DNA of 37,967 bases from NCBI GenBank assembly GCA_947624305.1, contig CANQKC010000027.1, positions 1 through 37,967 of the forward strand. Reading direction: 5' to 3'. The notes beneath the pieces were generated by a model. It made no database searches and was not told the origin of the DNA. It was given only the letters and a program-made list of their open reading frames with translations. Below, in pieces: positions 16,522 to 24,610 of the stretch; positions within the stretch are counted from its first letter, which is position 1; every line of letters begins with the position of its first letter. The position numbers and the translations under genes are program-made. The DNA comes from an uncultured Monoglobus sp. (lineage in GTDB: Bacteria > Bacillota > Clostridia > Monoglobales > Monoglobaceae).

Positions 16522-16866
16522 TCAGCCTTTGAACATAAAATACACCGCGCCCAAAATACACAGAAAGGCCCAAAGGTAATTCAGCGTAAACTTTTCCTTA
16601 AGGTAGAGCACCGAAAAGAACGAGAATACCGTCAGCGTTATGACCTCCTGAATTATCTTGAGCTGGGCCGCGCTGTAATAACGGCTGCCCAACCGGTTGG
16701 CGGGCACCTGAAAAATATACTCGAAAAACGCCAGGCCCCAGCTCGTGAGGATCACGACCCACAAAGCCGTGTCCTTATGCTTCAGGTGGCCGTACCACGC
16801 GAATGTCATAAATATGTTCGATATCGTAAGCAGCCCGATCGGGCTTGCCATTTTTAAAAGTTCCAT
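16522..16866 (-). CDS. Small DMT-type membrane protein (DUF486 family)
   Basis: The 114-residue, very hydrophobic product has four predicted membrane helices. IFMTFAWYGHLK near the N terminus, the central SWGLAFFEYIFQVPANRLG and the ending FLCILGAVYFMFKG match the DUF486 branch of the drug/metabolite transporter superfamily. Its substrate is unknown. ATG 16866 is preceded by GGGAGTT; a more distal in-frame start at 16890 is less likely. It faces the def terminator and lies downstream of murD, with a palindromic repeat between. Confidence 0.85.
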   Translation of the reverse strand: MELLKMASPIGLLTISNIFMTFAWYGHLKHKDTALWVVILTSWGLAFFEYIFQVPANRLGSRYYSAAQLKIIQEVITLTVFSFFSVLYLKEKFTLNYLWAFLCILGAVYFMFKG

Positions 16867-16893
16867 ATTAACTCCCAATATAGTGATCAAAGC

Positions 16894-16916
16894 GGGCGGA
16901 TAATATCCGCCCCTAC
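16894..16916. repeat. Short palindromic repeat copy
   Basis: GGGCGGATAATATCCGCCC (16894-16912) plus CTAC, identical to the core in the 30-kb array, sits in the gap between murD and the DUF486 gene. It is flanked by ATCAAA and TTTGAT, which extend the dyad. Confidence 0.8.
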
Positions 16917-16955
16917 GGTTTGATGAAACACGCGGGAAACGGCGCCCGCTTTATT

Positions 16956-18347
16956 TTACATTTCATTCACTATTTCTTTAAATCGGTTTCCTCTTTCCTC
17001 AAAATTTTTGAACATGTCAAAGCTTGCGCAGGCGGGCGAGAGAATAACCACGTCGCCCGGTTCCGCGATGTCTCTCGCGGTCTCGACCGCCTTTTTGAAA
17101 TCGTCGGTTTTATAGATCGGCAGCCTTGAGGCGCTGTAATTTGAAGCGCCTTTCACCGCTTTCTCGATCTTGTCGGCGGTAAAGCCGCAAAGCACGAGCT
17201 TTTTCACATGCTCCGCCACAACCGGCCCGAAATCATCGAAGGGTATTTTTTTGTCATATCCTCCCGCGATGAGCACCACCTTCCGGTTAAACGAGTTGAG
17301 GCCCGCCGTGGTTCTCGCGGGTGACGAGGCGATCGAGTCGTTATAATACTTAACGCCGTCAATCTCGCGCACAAACTCTATCCGGTGCGGAACCCCCGTG
17401 AACTTTTTCGCTGTTTCGCGTATCACATCATCGCCAACATATCCGGACACGGCGGCGATCGCCGCCATGTAGTTCTCAACGTTGTGCATGCCGGGAATAT
17501 AAATATCGTTTATATCAAGAACCTCACGCTCCGTCGCGCCGCCGGCGCGCTTAACTATCATATCGCCCTCAAGGCAATATCCGTCGCCAAGCGTCTCGCG
17601 GCGGCTGAAATACACGCCGTTTCCGCTCTCCCCGCCAAAGCCGCGGGTGATCTCGTTGTCATAGTTAAACACCGCGATGTCGCCCGGCTTCTGGAATTTG
17701 AACACCGCGCGCTTCGCGTCGATATACTCGTCAAAATCGGTGTGCCAGTCCAGATGGTTCGGAGTAACGTTGGTCACAACAGCCACATGCGGGCTGCGCT
17801 TCATGGTGTGGAGCTGAAAGCTCGAAAGCTCAACAACAGCCTTGTCATCGGGGCTCATGTTCTCCACGTCCCCGATAAGCGGTCTGCCTATGTTGCCGCC
17901 GAGATAACACTTATATCCGCCGCGGGTCAGCATGTCGGCGATCAGCGAGGTCGTGGTCGTCTTTCCGTCGCTGCCCGTGACCGCGATTATCTCGCAGGGG
18001 CACAGCTCAAAAAACAGCTCCATTTCGGAGCTCAGCTCCGCGCCCCGCCCGATGGCCTCAAGAATTGCGGGCGCGTCATAGCGCACTCCCGGCGTCTTGA
18101 AAATGATCCCCGCGCTCTCGTCGATTTTGTCGAGATAATGCTCGCCGAGCACCGTGGCGGCGCCCAGTTTTTCAAGCTCGCCGAGCGTGTCGCCGAGTTC
18201 CTCCGCCGTGCGCTTGTCGTGCGCGATAACCTTGGCGCCGCGCTCGGTCAGAAAACGAATTAAGGGTATGTTACTCACTCCGATGCCGATAACCGCCGCG
18301 GTCATTCCGTTTATCTTTTTGTTAAATTCCGATATAGGATTGGTCAT
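16956..18347 (-). CDS. murD: UDP-N-acetylmuramoylalanine--D-glutamate ligase
   Basis: The 463-residue cytoplasmic Mur ligase adds D-Glu to UDP-MurNAc-L-Ala in peptidoglycan synthesis. The N-terminal Rossmann region has AAVIGIGVSN. The ATP loop is TGSDGKTTTT (124-133). The central domain has VELSSFQLHTM and NVTPNHLDWH, and the C-terminal domain has YNDSIASSPA and LIAGGYDKK. All are MurD hallmarks, and the length is typical. GGGAGGA lies seven bases upstream of the ATG. It stands apart from other division/cell-wall genes and follows the ispH-rpsA fusion by 75 bases. Confidence 0.96.
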   Translation of the reverse strand: MTNPISEFNKKINGMTAAVIGIGVSNIPLIRFLTERGAKVIAHDKRTAEELGDTLGELEKLGAATVLGEHYLDKIDESAGIIFKTPGVRYDAPAILEAIGRGAELSSEMELFFELCPCEIIAVTGSDGKTTTTSLIADMLTRGGYKCYLGGNIGRPLIGDVENMSPDDKAVVELSSFQLHTMKRSPHVAVVTNVTPNHLDWHTDFDEYIDAKRAVFKFQKPGDIAVFNYDNEITRGFGGESGNGVYFSRRETLGDGYCLEGDMIVKRAGGATEREVLDINDIYIPGMHNVENYMAAIAAVSGYVGDDVIRETAKKFTGVPHRIEFVREIDGVKYYNDSIASSPARTTAGLNSFNRKVVLIAGGYDKKIPFDDFGPVVAEHVKKLVLCGFTADKIEKAVKGASNYSASRLPIYKTDDFKKAVETARDIAEPGDVVILSPACASFDMFKNFEERGNRFKEIVNEM

Positions 18348-18381
18348 AAAATATCCTCCCTCAACACAAATGAAAAATTAA

Positions 18382-18404
18382 GGGCAGACACAGGATGTCC
18401 GCCC
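18382..18404. repeat. Diverged palindromic repeat copy
   Basis: GGGCAGACA and TGTCCGCCC form an 8-of-9 inverted repeat around CAGGA, followed by CCTAA. This is a variant of the GGGCGGATA-type repeat, lying between murD and the ispH-rpsA gene. Confidence 0.6.
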
Positions 18405-18422
18405 CTAAACATATACGGTTCA

Positions 18423-20882
18423 TTACTCCGCGTCTTCGGCGGGAGCGTCCTCGGCAGAAGCTTCCTCCGTAGGAGTTTCCTCAGCCGGAGTTTCTTCTGC
18501 GGGAGCTTCCTCAGCGGGAGCCTCTTCAACCGCGGGAGCTTCCTCCGCAGCCGGAGTCTCTTCCTCAACGGGAGCCTCCTCCGCAGGAGTTTCGGCCGAA
18601 TCAAGAATATCGCCGAGAGTGAATGACGTTTCCTCAATATAAGAATTGGGGAGCGCGTCCTCATCCTTCTCCTCCTCGGGCTTAACTCTGTCCTTCATAA
18701 GAGCCTTCATTGAAAGACCGATCTGCTTGGTGTTGTCGTTGATCTCAACGATCTTGCAGTCAACAACGTCGCCGATAGCCAGCACGTCGGAGGGCTTGTT
18801 AATTCTCTCGTTTGAAATCTGCGAGATGTGAATTAAGCCGTCAACATACTCCGCGACCTCGGCAAACGCGCCGAAGGGCAGAATTCTGACGATCTTGGCC
18901 TTGATGTTGTCGCCGACGTTAAGGTCTTTGACCGCCTTAACCCACGGGCTGTCCTCTTCCTTCTTGTAGCCGAGCGAAACCTTGCCCTTTTCTCTGTCAA
19001 GATCCTTAATATAAACCTCAAGCTCCTGACCGACCGAGACAACCTCGGAGGGATGCTTGATCCTGTTCCACGAAAGCTCTGAAATGTGGACCAGACCGTC
19101 AACGCCGCCCACATCGACAAAAGCGCCGAACGGGGTCAGTGATTTAACGATACCCGTGTATTTCTTGCCTATTTCCGCGTTCTTCCAGAACTCCGCAGCC
19201 TTCTGCTCTTTAAGCTCCTTCACAAGCGAAATCCTGTTCTTGGATCTGTCAAGCTCCTTGATGTAAACATCTATCTCGTCGCCGACCGAGAGAACCTCGG
19301 AAGGATGCGCGATGCGAACGGGCGACAGCTCCGATATATGGATAAGACCGTCTACTCCGCCTAAGTCGATGAACGCGCCGAACGATGTGAGAGACTTAAC
19401 CGTACCGGTGTACTGCTTGCCCTCCTCGGCGTTTGCCCAGAACTCTTCGGCGGCCTTGTCAGCCTCTTCCTTTGCAACCGACTTGATCGAGCCGACAACT
19501 CTCTGTCTGCCGCGTCTGTCGGTGTCCATCTTGATAATTCTGAAGCGCTGTTCGGTGTTGAGCAGGACTCCCAAATCAGAAAGATAATTAATAGCGCACT
19601 CCGATGCGGGGATAAACACGCGAACGCCGTTGGCGATCGTAACAACTCCGCCGCGCACGAGCTCAACAACTCTGCCGCTTAAGATCTCTCCGTTCTCAAA
19701 CGCAGCCTGAAGCTCCTGCATACCTTTTACCGCGTCGATCTTCTTCTTCGACAAGGTGACAACGCCGTCTCTGTCGCTGACGTGAACGATGTAAACGTCA
19801 ACCTCCTCACCGATCTTAACGAGATCGGCCGGGTCAGCGCCCGGATCGCTTGTCAATTCGTCGAGCGGTATAACACCGTCGTACTTGTTTCCGATATCAA
19901 CCTGAACCTCGGTCGGCGTGATACCGATAACCACTCCCTTAACAACTTCGCCCGACTTTAAGGGCTTAAGGGTTTCCTCCAGTGCTTCCTCAAAACTCTT
20001 TTCATTTTCCGCCATGGTTAAACAGACCTCCTTGATTACCGACTCGGGCGTTGACGCCCCCGCGGTAATACCTACTTTAAAATTATTTTTTGTTAATATA
20101 TTATATTTATTATTTTTCTCAAGTATATTTTGCTTTTTAAGCTCCGCCGCGTTTTCAATAAGCAGCGTGTTCGGCTGTATCTCGGCGCAGACCTCAAACA
20201 GCTTTTTTGTGTTCGAGCTGTCGCGCCCTCCTATCACGATCATCATGTCCGATTTAGCCGAAAGCTCGGCCGCGGATTTCTGCCGTTCGGACGTCGCACT
20301 ACATATTGTATCAAAAAATTCCGCGTTTGTAAAATGTTTTTTTAAAATTTCTTCAATTTTTTTGAATAATTTTTGTCTGATCGTAGTTTGAGCAACGACA
20401 GATATTGGTAAATCACTCGGTTTTGATAAAATTTCGTTCAAGTCATTCTCGTCGGCCACAACTACCGCCGAGCCGCCGCACCAGCCGTTTATCCCGATAA
20501 CCTCGGGATGGTTTTTGTTGCCCACGATAACGATCGCGCGGTTTTTCTCAAAATACTCGCGGCTGACTATCGAATGTATCTTTTTCACAAACGGACATGT
20601 GGCGTCTATAACTCTGACGCCGCGGCTCTCAAAGGCCTCGATATCCGATTTCGGAACGCCGTGGGCGCGTATTATCACGGTCGAGCCCTCCCCGGCCCCG
20701 TCCACGCTCTCAATAGCGGTGACGCCGCGGGACGCCAGATTGTCCGTGACGTCGCGGTTGTGGATAAGCTTGCCGTAGGTATATATGCCTCCCCCGCCGC
20801 CTTCCGCGGTCTCGTAGGCTATCTTCACCGCGCGGTCAACGCCGAAGCAGAAACCCGCGCGCTTCGCTATCTCAATATCCAT
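18423..20882 (-). CDS. ispH/rpsA: Fused IspH (HMBPP reductase) and ribosomal protein S1
   Basis: An 819-residue fusion. Residues 1-290 are IspH, the last enzyme of the MEP isoprenoid pathway; its three iron-sulphur cysteines are C12 (AGFCFGV), C96 (DATCPFV) and C194 (DTICSAT). From about 311 there are five S1 RNA-binding domains (about 311-380, 398-468, 488-553, 572-638 and 656-727), with FGAF and GLIHISEL-type cores in the last three. An acidic Glu/Ala/Pro-rich tail runs from about 760. Such fusions are known in clostridia, so this is not a frame error. The IspH half has a locally AT-rich stretch (about 20080-20400). GGAGG precedes the ATG. It is part of the cmk-plsC-ispH/rpsA run. Confidence 0.96.
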   Translation of the reverse strand: MDIEIAKRAGFCFGVDRAVKIAYETAEGGGGGIYTYGKLIHNRDVTDNLASRGVTAIESVDGAGEGSTVIIRAHGVPKSDIEAFESRGVRVIDATCPFVKKIHSIVSREYFEKNRAIVIVGNKNHPEVIGINGWCGGSAVVVADENDLNEILSKPSDLPISVVAQTTIRQKLFKKIEEILKKHFTNAEFFDTICSATSERQKSAAELSAKSDMMIVIGGRDSSNTKKLFEVCAEIQPNTLLIENAAELKKQNILEKNNKYNILTKNNFKVGITAGASTPESVIKEVCLTMAENEKSFEEALEETLKPLKSGEVVKGVVIGITPTEVQVDIGNKYDGVIPLDELTSDPGADPADLVKIGEEVDVYIVHVSDRDGVVTLSKKKIDAVKGMQELQAAFENGEILSGRVVELVRGGVVTIANGVRVFIPASECAINYLSDLGVLLNTEQRFRIIKMDTDRRGRQRVVGSIKSVAKEEADKAAEEFWANAEEGKQYTGTVKSLTSFGAFIDLGGVDGLIHISELSPVRIAHPSEVLSVGDEIDVYIKELDRSKNRISLVKELKEQKAAEFWKNAEIGKKYTGIVKSLTPFGAFVDVGGVDGLVHISELSWNRIKHPSEVVSVGQELEVYIKDLDREKGKVSLGYKKEEDSPWVKAVKDLNVGDNIKAKIVRILPFGAFAEVAEYVDGLIHISQISNERINKPSDVLAIGDVVDCKIVEINDNTKQIGLSMKALMKDRVKPEEEKDEDALPNSYIEETSFTLGDILDSAETPAEEAPVEEETPAAEEAPAVEEAPAEEAPAEETPAEETPTEEASAEDAPAEDAE

Positions 20883-20895
20883 AGCCGCCTCCGTG

Positions 20896-21492
20896 TCACA
20901 CAGGAACCCTTGAAAGCTCCGAAATTCTCTTCATCAGCACCTCATCGGTAAATTTCTGAAGCTCCTCGCCGGTATTTTTTTTGTCAAAAAACTCGTCAAG
21001 CCTTATAAGCTCGCCTATATGTATGGTTATGCGCGTAAACGGCTTATAGCTGCCCTCAAGGCCGATCGGCAAAATATTCGCCCGCGCCTTGACGGCCACC
21101 ATCGCCGCTCCGGACTTGCCTCTGCGCAGCCTGCCGGTGTGCGATCTGCCGCCCTCGGGGAAGATCACAATATGTCTGCCCGACTCCGACATCTTTATCG
21201 CCGACCGCAGCGCGCCGAAATCCGACTTGCCGCGCCTTATCGGAAACGCGCCGAGCTTTCTTATGAGCGCGCCGAACAGCTTGTTTCGGAACAGCTCCTC
21301 TTTCGCCATGAACCCGATCTGAAACGGCATGGCGATGCCGACCAGCGGCGGGTCAAAATAGCCCCTGTGGTTGGCGCAGATGATGAACCGCTCGGACTCA
21401 TCGGGAATATTCTCTTTTCCTTCTGTTTTGAGACGGAAAAACGTGCGGAAAAATATATTCACCACAACTCTTCCGACATCATAAAGAGCCAT
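20896..21492 (-). CDS. plsC: 1-acyl-sn-glycerol-3-phosphate acyltransferase
   Basis: The 198-residue membrane-associated enzyme acylates lysophosphatidate to phosphatidate. The catalytic HX4D motif is NHRGYFDP, and FPEGGRSHTG is the glycerol-phosphate-binding block. AKEELF and the hydrophobic N terminus fit PlsC. ATG 21492 is chosen because GGAGGTG, made from the last codons of cmk, sits 7 bases upstream; the frame continues into cmk but without a better site. It lies between cmk and ispH/rpsA with very short gaps. Confidence 0.93.
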   Translation of the reverse strand: MALYDVGRVVVNIFFRTFFRLKTEGKENIPDESERFIICANHRGYFDPPLVGIAMPFQIGFMAKEELFRNKLFGALIRKLGAFPIRRGKSDFGALRSAIKMSESGRHIVIFPEGGRSHTGRLRRGKSGAAMVAVKARANILPIGLEGSYKPFTRITIHIGELIRLDEFFDKKNTGEELQKFTDEVLMKRISELSRVPV

Positions 21493-21496
21493 TTTT

Positions 21497-22165
21497 CTAC
21501 ACCTCCGCGCTCCGCTTTTCGGCCAGCTCAAGAATGGCGCTGATAACCTCGGGAATTGTCATTTTTGTGGTGTCGAGCAGCACCGCGTCCTCCGCCTGCC
21601 TGAGCGGCGCGAACTCCCTTTCGGAGTCGTTCTTGTCACGGGCGATTATCTCGCGCTCGATTTGGTCAATATCGGGCGTCCCGCCCTTTGCGGCAAGCTC
21701 CTTAAACCGCCTCATCGCCCTCTCGCGCGGATCGGCGGTCATGTATATCTTAAGCTCGGCGTCGGGCAGCACATATGTTCCGATGTCCCTGCCGTCCATA
21801 ACAACGTCCGACTTAGCCGCTAAGGCCCGCTGAAGCTCAACGAGCTTCAGACGCACCGCGGGAATGACCGCCACGCTTGACGCGGCCATTGAAACCGGAT
21901 TTTCTCTTATTTTTTCGGTAACGTCCTCGCCGCACAGATAAAAAGCGGGCGCGCCATCGCGGCTTTTTATGTCGATCTCGACGCCGCCGAGGATTTTCTC
22001 GACCGCCTCCGCGTCGCTCGGGTCAACGCCCGAATTAAGCGCCCGAAGGCCCACGCACCTGTACATGGCTCCGGTGTCGATATAAACATAGCCGAGCCTT
22101 TCGGCCACCGCCTTTGAGATCGTGCTCTTGCCCGCGCCGGCGGGTCCGTCAATCGCGATTTTCAT
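21497..22165 (-). CDS. cmk: Cytidylate kinase
   Basis: A 222-residue enzyme that phosphorylates CMP and dCMP. It begins MKIAIDGPAGAGKSTISKAV (P-loop) and continues with VYIDTGAMYR. VVMDGRDIGTYVLPDAELKI and the RDKNDSEREFAPLR lid are characteristic. The length is normal. AAGGAG precedes the start, which overlaps the end of the upstream CobK-like gene by 17 bases. Confidence 0.97.
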   Translation of the reverse strand: MKIAIDGPAGAGKSTISKAVAERLGYVYIDTGAMYRCVGLRALNSGVDPSDAEAVEKILGGVEIDIKSRDGAPAFYLCGEDVTEKIRENPVSMAASSVAVIPAVRLKLVELQRALAAKSDVVMDGRDIGTYVLPDAELKIYMTADPRERAMRRFKELAAKGGTPDIDQIEREIIARDKNDSEREFAPLRQAEDAVLLDTTKMTIPEVISAILELAEKRSAEV

Positions 22166-23003
22166 TTATTAACTCCTTATTTTTCGGCTCTTCCGCGCCC
22201 TCGGGCCCATCAAAGTCCCTCTCCGCGGTCAGCAGGCCGTTTTCCTCAAGAAAGCCGCACAGAGCCTCGATATTGTCATAAATATTCTCGTATTCAAAGC
22301 CGCATGACTGGGTGAAGATCACCCTCGCTCCGACCTCGCCCGCCGCGGCAAGCTTGTCGGAAATGCCGAGCGCGCTGTCCGTGATGAGCAGCTTCGCCCC
22401 GGTGTCGCGCAGGATCCTAAGCATACTGTCCCTGCCGGTTATGCTGTCATATTCCCTGACGTTCATAAGCGGAACACCGTATTGCAGCGCAAGATCAACG
22501 TCAAACTCACCACCCGCGAGTATCGGAACATAAAGCGCGCTTCTGTCAAAAACCTGCTCGGCGATAACGCGCACATTCATCGGACGTGAGAAGAACACCG
22601 CGTTTCCGACGGTATTGTTGATCCTGCCCGCGACGGCGGAATAGGAATACTCGGTCTCGCAAGCGACCTTTGACGGGTCGGCGCTCACCGAAAGACCCCT
22701 CGGCACCGTGGCCTCAATGAGCTTCACTAAGGGGATCTTCAAATCTTCAGCCACATTGGCGGCGGCCAGTGAGCCGTGAGACGCGGGCGCCTCGATAATA
22801 TCCGCGATCGCGCTGACGCGGTTCTTTTTGACTATCCGCGCAAGCCCGCGATAGCTGAGCTTTCCCACGATAACGTCGCCTTTGCCGAAGCCGCCCGCCT
22901 CGCCGAAGGACTCAAAGTGGAATATATAATCCGCGCCCAAGGCGCTCAGGCGTTCGGCAAGCTCGGCGGCCCGCCTTCCGCCGCTCGATAAAATCAACAG
23001 CAT
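22149..23003 (-). CDS. CobK/CbiJ-like (precorrin-6A reductase-like) protein of unclear function
   Basis: A 284-residue protein. Its first half has the layout of precorrin-6A reductase: MLLILSSGGRRAAELAERLS, VGKLSYRGLARIV, a predicted beta-alpha element in ADIIEAPASHGS, and LKIPLVKLIEATVP, where CobK has a conserved Glu-Arg-Pro-type segment. The usual DATHP(F/Y)A motif is replaced by DIIEAPASHGS. The second half (RDSMLRILRDTGAKLLITDS) also fits a Rossmann-like reductase lobe. No other cobalamin genes are in the window. It starts one base after the zinc-ribbon stop and overlaps cmk. Family membership is likely; precorrin reduction is doubtful. Confidence 0.55.
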   Translation of the reverse strand: MLLILSSGGRRAAELAERLSALGADYIFHFESFGEAGGFGKGDVIVGKLSYRGLARIVKKNRVSAIADIIEAPASHGSLAAANVAEDLKIPLVKLIEATVPRGLSVSADPSKVACETEYSYSAVAGRINNTVGNAVFFSRPMNVRVIAEQVFDRSALYVPILAGGEFDVDLALQYGVPLMNVREYDSITGRDSMLRILRDTGAKLLITDSALGISDKLAAAGEVGARVIFTQSCGFEYENIYDNIEALCGFLEENGLLTAERDFDGPEGAEEPKNKELINENRD

Positions 23004-23004
23004 A

Positions 23005-23460
23005 TTACTCGGGCTGCGCCTCTCCGCTGTTTTCGGTCTGAGCCGCGCTCTCGCTCGGCGGCGGCGTCACATAGCCGTCGTGGACCTCAGCGTCCTTTTC
23101 GACCGCGAGCTTCGCTCCGCACTCGGGGCAGAATTTGCTCTCGTCCTTGACGCTCTTTCCGCACTCGGGGCACTTGACCATTGACTTATAGTTGTCGAGC
23201 TGCTCGTCATATTCGTGAAGCTGCTTTGAAAGCTCCTCGATCTTGGCGCACTTTTCCTTAACGATCTCGTCAAGAGGGGAGTTGTTTTTGTAGCTGTCAT
23301 AAACAGCGCCGCCGATCTCTTCCTTAAGACGGCGGATATCGCCCTTCACGTCGTACATCGCGTATTTGATCTTTGAAAATTCCACAACCTCTCCGGACTT
23401 TTTCGCCACAGTCTGGGCGGCCGAGCCCACCGCGTTTTTAACGCTCTCCAAAAAATCCAT
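23005..23460 (-). CDS. Zinc-ribbon protein with helical N terminus
   Basis: The 151-residue product starts MDFLESVKNAVGSAAQTVAK, followed by a long amphipathic, probably coiled-coil region (YDVKGDIRRLKEEIGGAVYD to EELSKQLHEYDEQLDNY). A double-CxxC zinc ribbon then follows (CPECGKSVKDESKFCPECG), with an acidic/Pro-rich end. Such proteins are common in Firmicutes and have no firm role. ATG 23460 is preceded by AGGAGAT at good spacing. It is sandwiched between ychF and the CobK-like gene. Confidence 0.85.
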   Translation of the reverse strand: MDFLESVKNAVGSAAQTVAKKSGEVVEFSKIKYAMYDVKGDIRRLKEEIGGAVYDSYKNNSPLDEIVKEKCAKIEELSKQLHEYDEQLDNYKSMVKCPECGKSVKDESKFCPECGAKLAVEKDAEVHDGYVTPPPSESAAQTENSGEAQPE

Positions 23461-23495
23461 AATTACATCTCCTTTATATAAATTATTGTTTGTTG

Positions 23496-24590
23496 TCACA
23501 CATTAAATCTGAACAGCACAATATCTCCGTCCTTCATCACATACTCCTTGCCCTCGGAGCGGACGAGGCCCTTTTCTTTGGCGGCAGCCATCGAACCGCA
23601 GGTCATAAGATCGTCAAAATGCACCACCTCGGCGCGGATAAAGCCGCGCTCAAAATCTGTGTGTATCTTGCCGGCAGCCTGAGGCGCCTTGGTGCCCTTG
23701 GTTATCGTCCAGGCTCTGACCTCGGGCTTGCCCGCCGTCAGATAGCTGATGAGGCCGAGCAGAGTGTAGCTCGCCTTTATCAGCTTGTCAAGGCCCGACT
23801 CGGACGCGCCGAGCTCGTCCAGGAACATCTGCTTCTCGTCCTTTTCAAGACCGGCTATCTCCTCCTCGATCTTGGCCGAGATCACCATGACCTCCGCCTT
23901 GTCCGCGGCGGCGTATTCCTTTATCTGCTTCACAAACCCGTTGCTGTCCTCGTCGGCATAGTCGTCCTCGGCCACATTCGCGGCGTATATGACCGGCTTC
24001 AGCGTCAGCAGCGAAACCTCGCTGAGCATCTCAAGCTCGTCCTCGGTCATGTCCATCGAGCGGGCGGTTTTGCCGCTCTCAAGGTGAGCCTTGAGCCGCT
24101 CGTAAAACTTTTGGTGGGCGAGATATTTTTTCTCGCCGCCGCGGATCGACTTCATGATCTTGTCGATCCTTCTATCAAGTATTTCCAAGTCCGACATGAT
24201 TAATTCAAAATTGATCGTCTCAATATCTCGAACGGGATCAACGCTGCCGTCAACATGGACGATGTTGCTGTCCTCAAACGCGCGCACGACGTGAACGATC
24301 GCGTCAACCTCGCGGATGTTCGACAAAAACTTGTTGCCGAGGCCCTCGCCGCGGCTCGCGCCCTTGACAAGACCCGCTATGTCCACAAACTCGATAACCG
24401 CGTAGGTCGTCTTGTCCGGATGATACATTTCGGCCAAAGCGTCGATCCGCTTGTCCGGCACAAGCACCGTGCCCACGTTGGGCTCGATCGTGCAGAACGG
24501 ATAGTTGGCGCTTTCCGCCCCCGCCTGCGTTATCGCGTTAAACAGCGTACTCTTGCCCACATTCGGCAGGCCGACAATTCCTAATTTCAT
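23496..24590 (-). CDS. ychF: YchF/OLA1-family ATPase
   Basis: A 364-residue P-loop ATPase of the Obg family. It shows G1 GLPNVGKST (about 7-15), switch [22 protein letters not shown], the N-x-x-E specificity motif NVAEDD, a coiled-coil insert, and a C-terminal TGS domain ([15 protein letters not shown] to [11 protein letters not shown]). YchF binds ribosomes and is linked to stress responses. The length is exactly that of the family. GAGGAAG lies upstream of the ATG. Confidence 0.97.
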   Translation of the reverse strand: MKLGIVGLPNVGKSTLFNAITQAGAESANYPFCTIEPNVGTVLVPDKRIDALAEMYHPDKTTYAVIEFVDIAGLVKGASRGEGLGNKFLSNIREVDAIVHVVRAFEDSNIVHVDGSVDPVRDIETINFELIMSDLEILDRRIDKIMKSIRGGEKKYLAHQKFYERLKAHLESGKTARSMDMTEDELEMLSEVSLLTLKPVIYAANVAEDDYADEDSNGFVKQIKEYAAADKAEVMVISAKIEEEIAGLEKDEKQMFLDELGASESGLDKLIKASYTLLGLISYLTAGKPEVRAWTITKGTKAPQAAGKIHTDFERGFIRAEVVHFDDLMTCGSMAAAKEKGLVRSEGKEYVMKDGDIVLFRFNV

Positions 24591-24610
24591 ATTTTCGCTT
24601 CCTCTTTTCG

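Noticed and set aside
17385-18263. Plus-strand open frame of 292 codons opposite murD
   Set aside because: The murD motifs are complete on the other strand, and the opposite frame has no recognisable protein features.
18423-20882. Frameshift or assembly error joining ispH and rpsA
   Set aside because: Both parts are full length and in one frame, and this fusion is established in clostridia.
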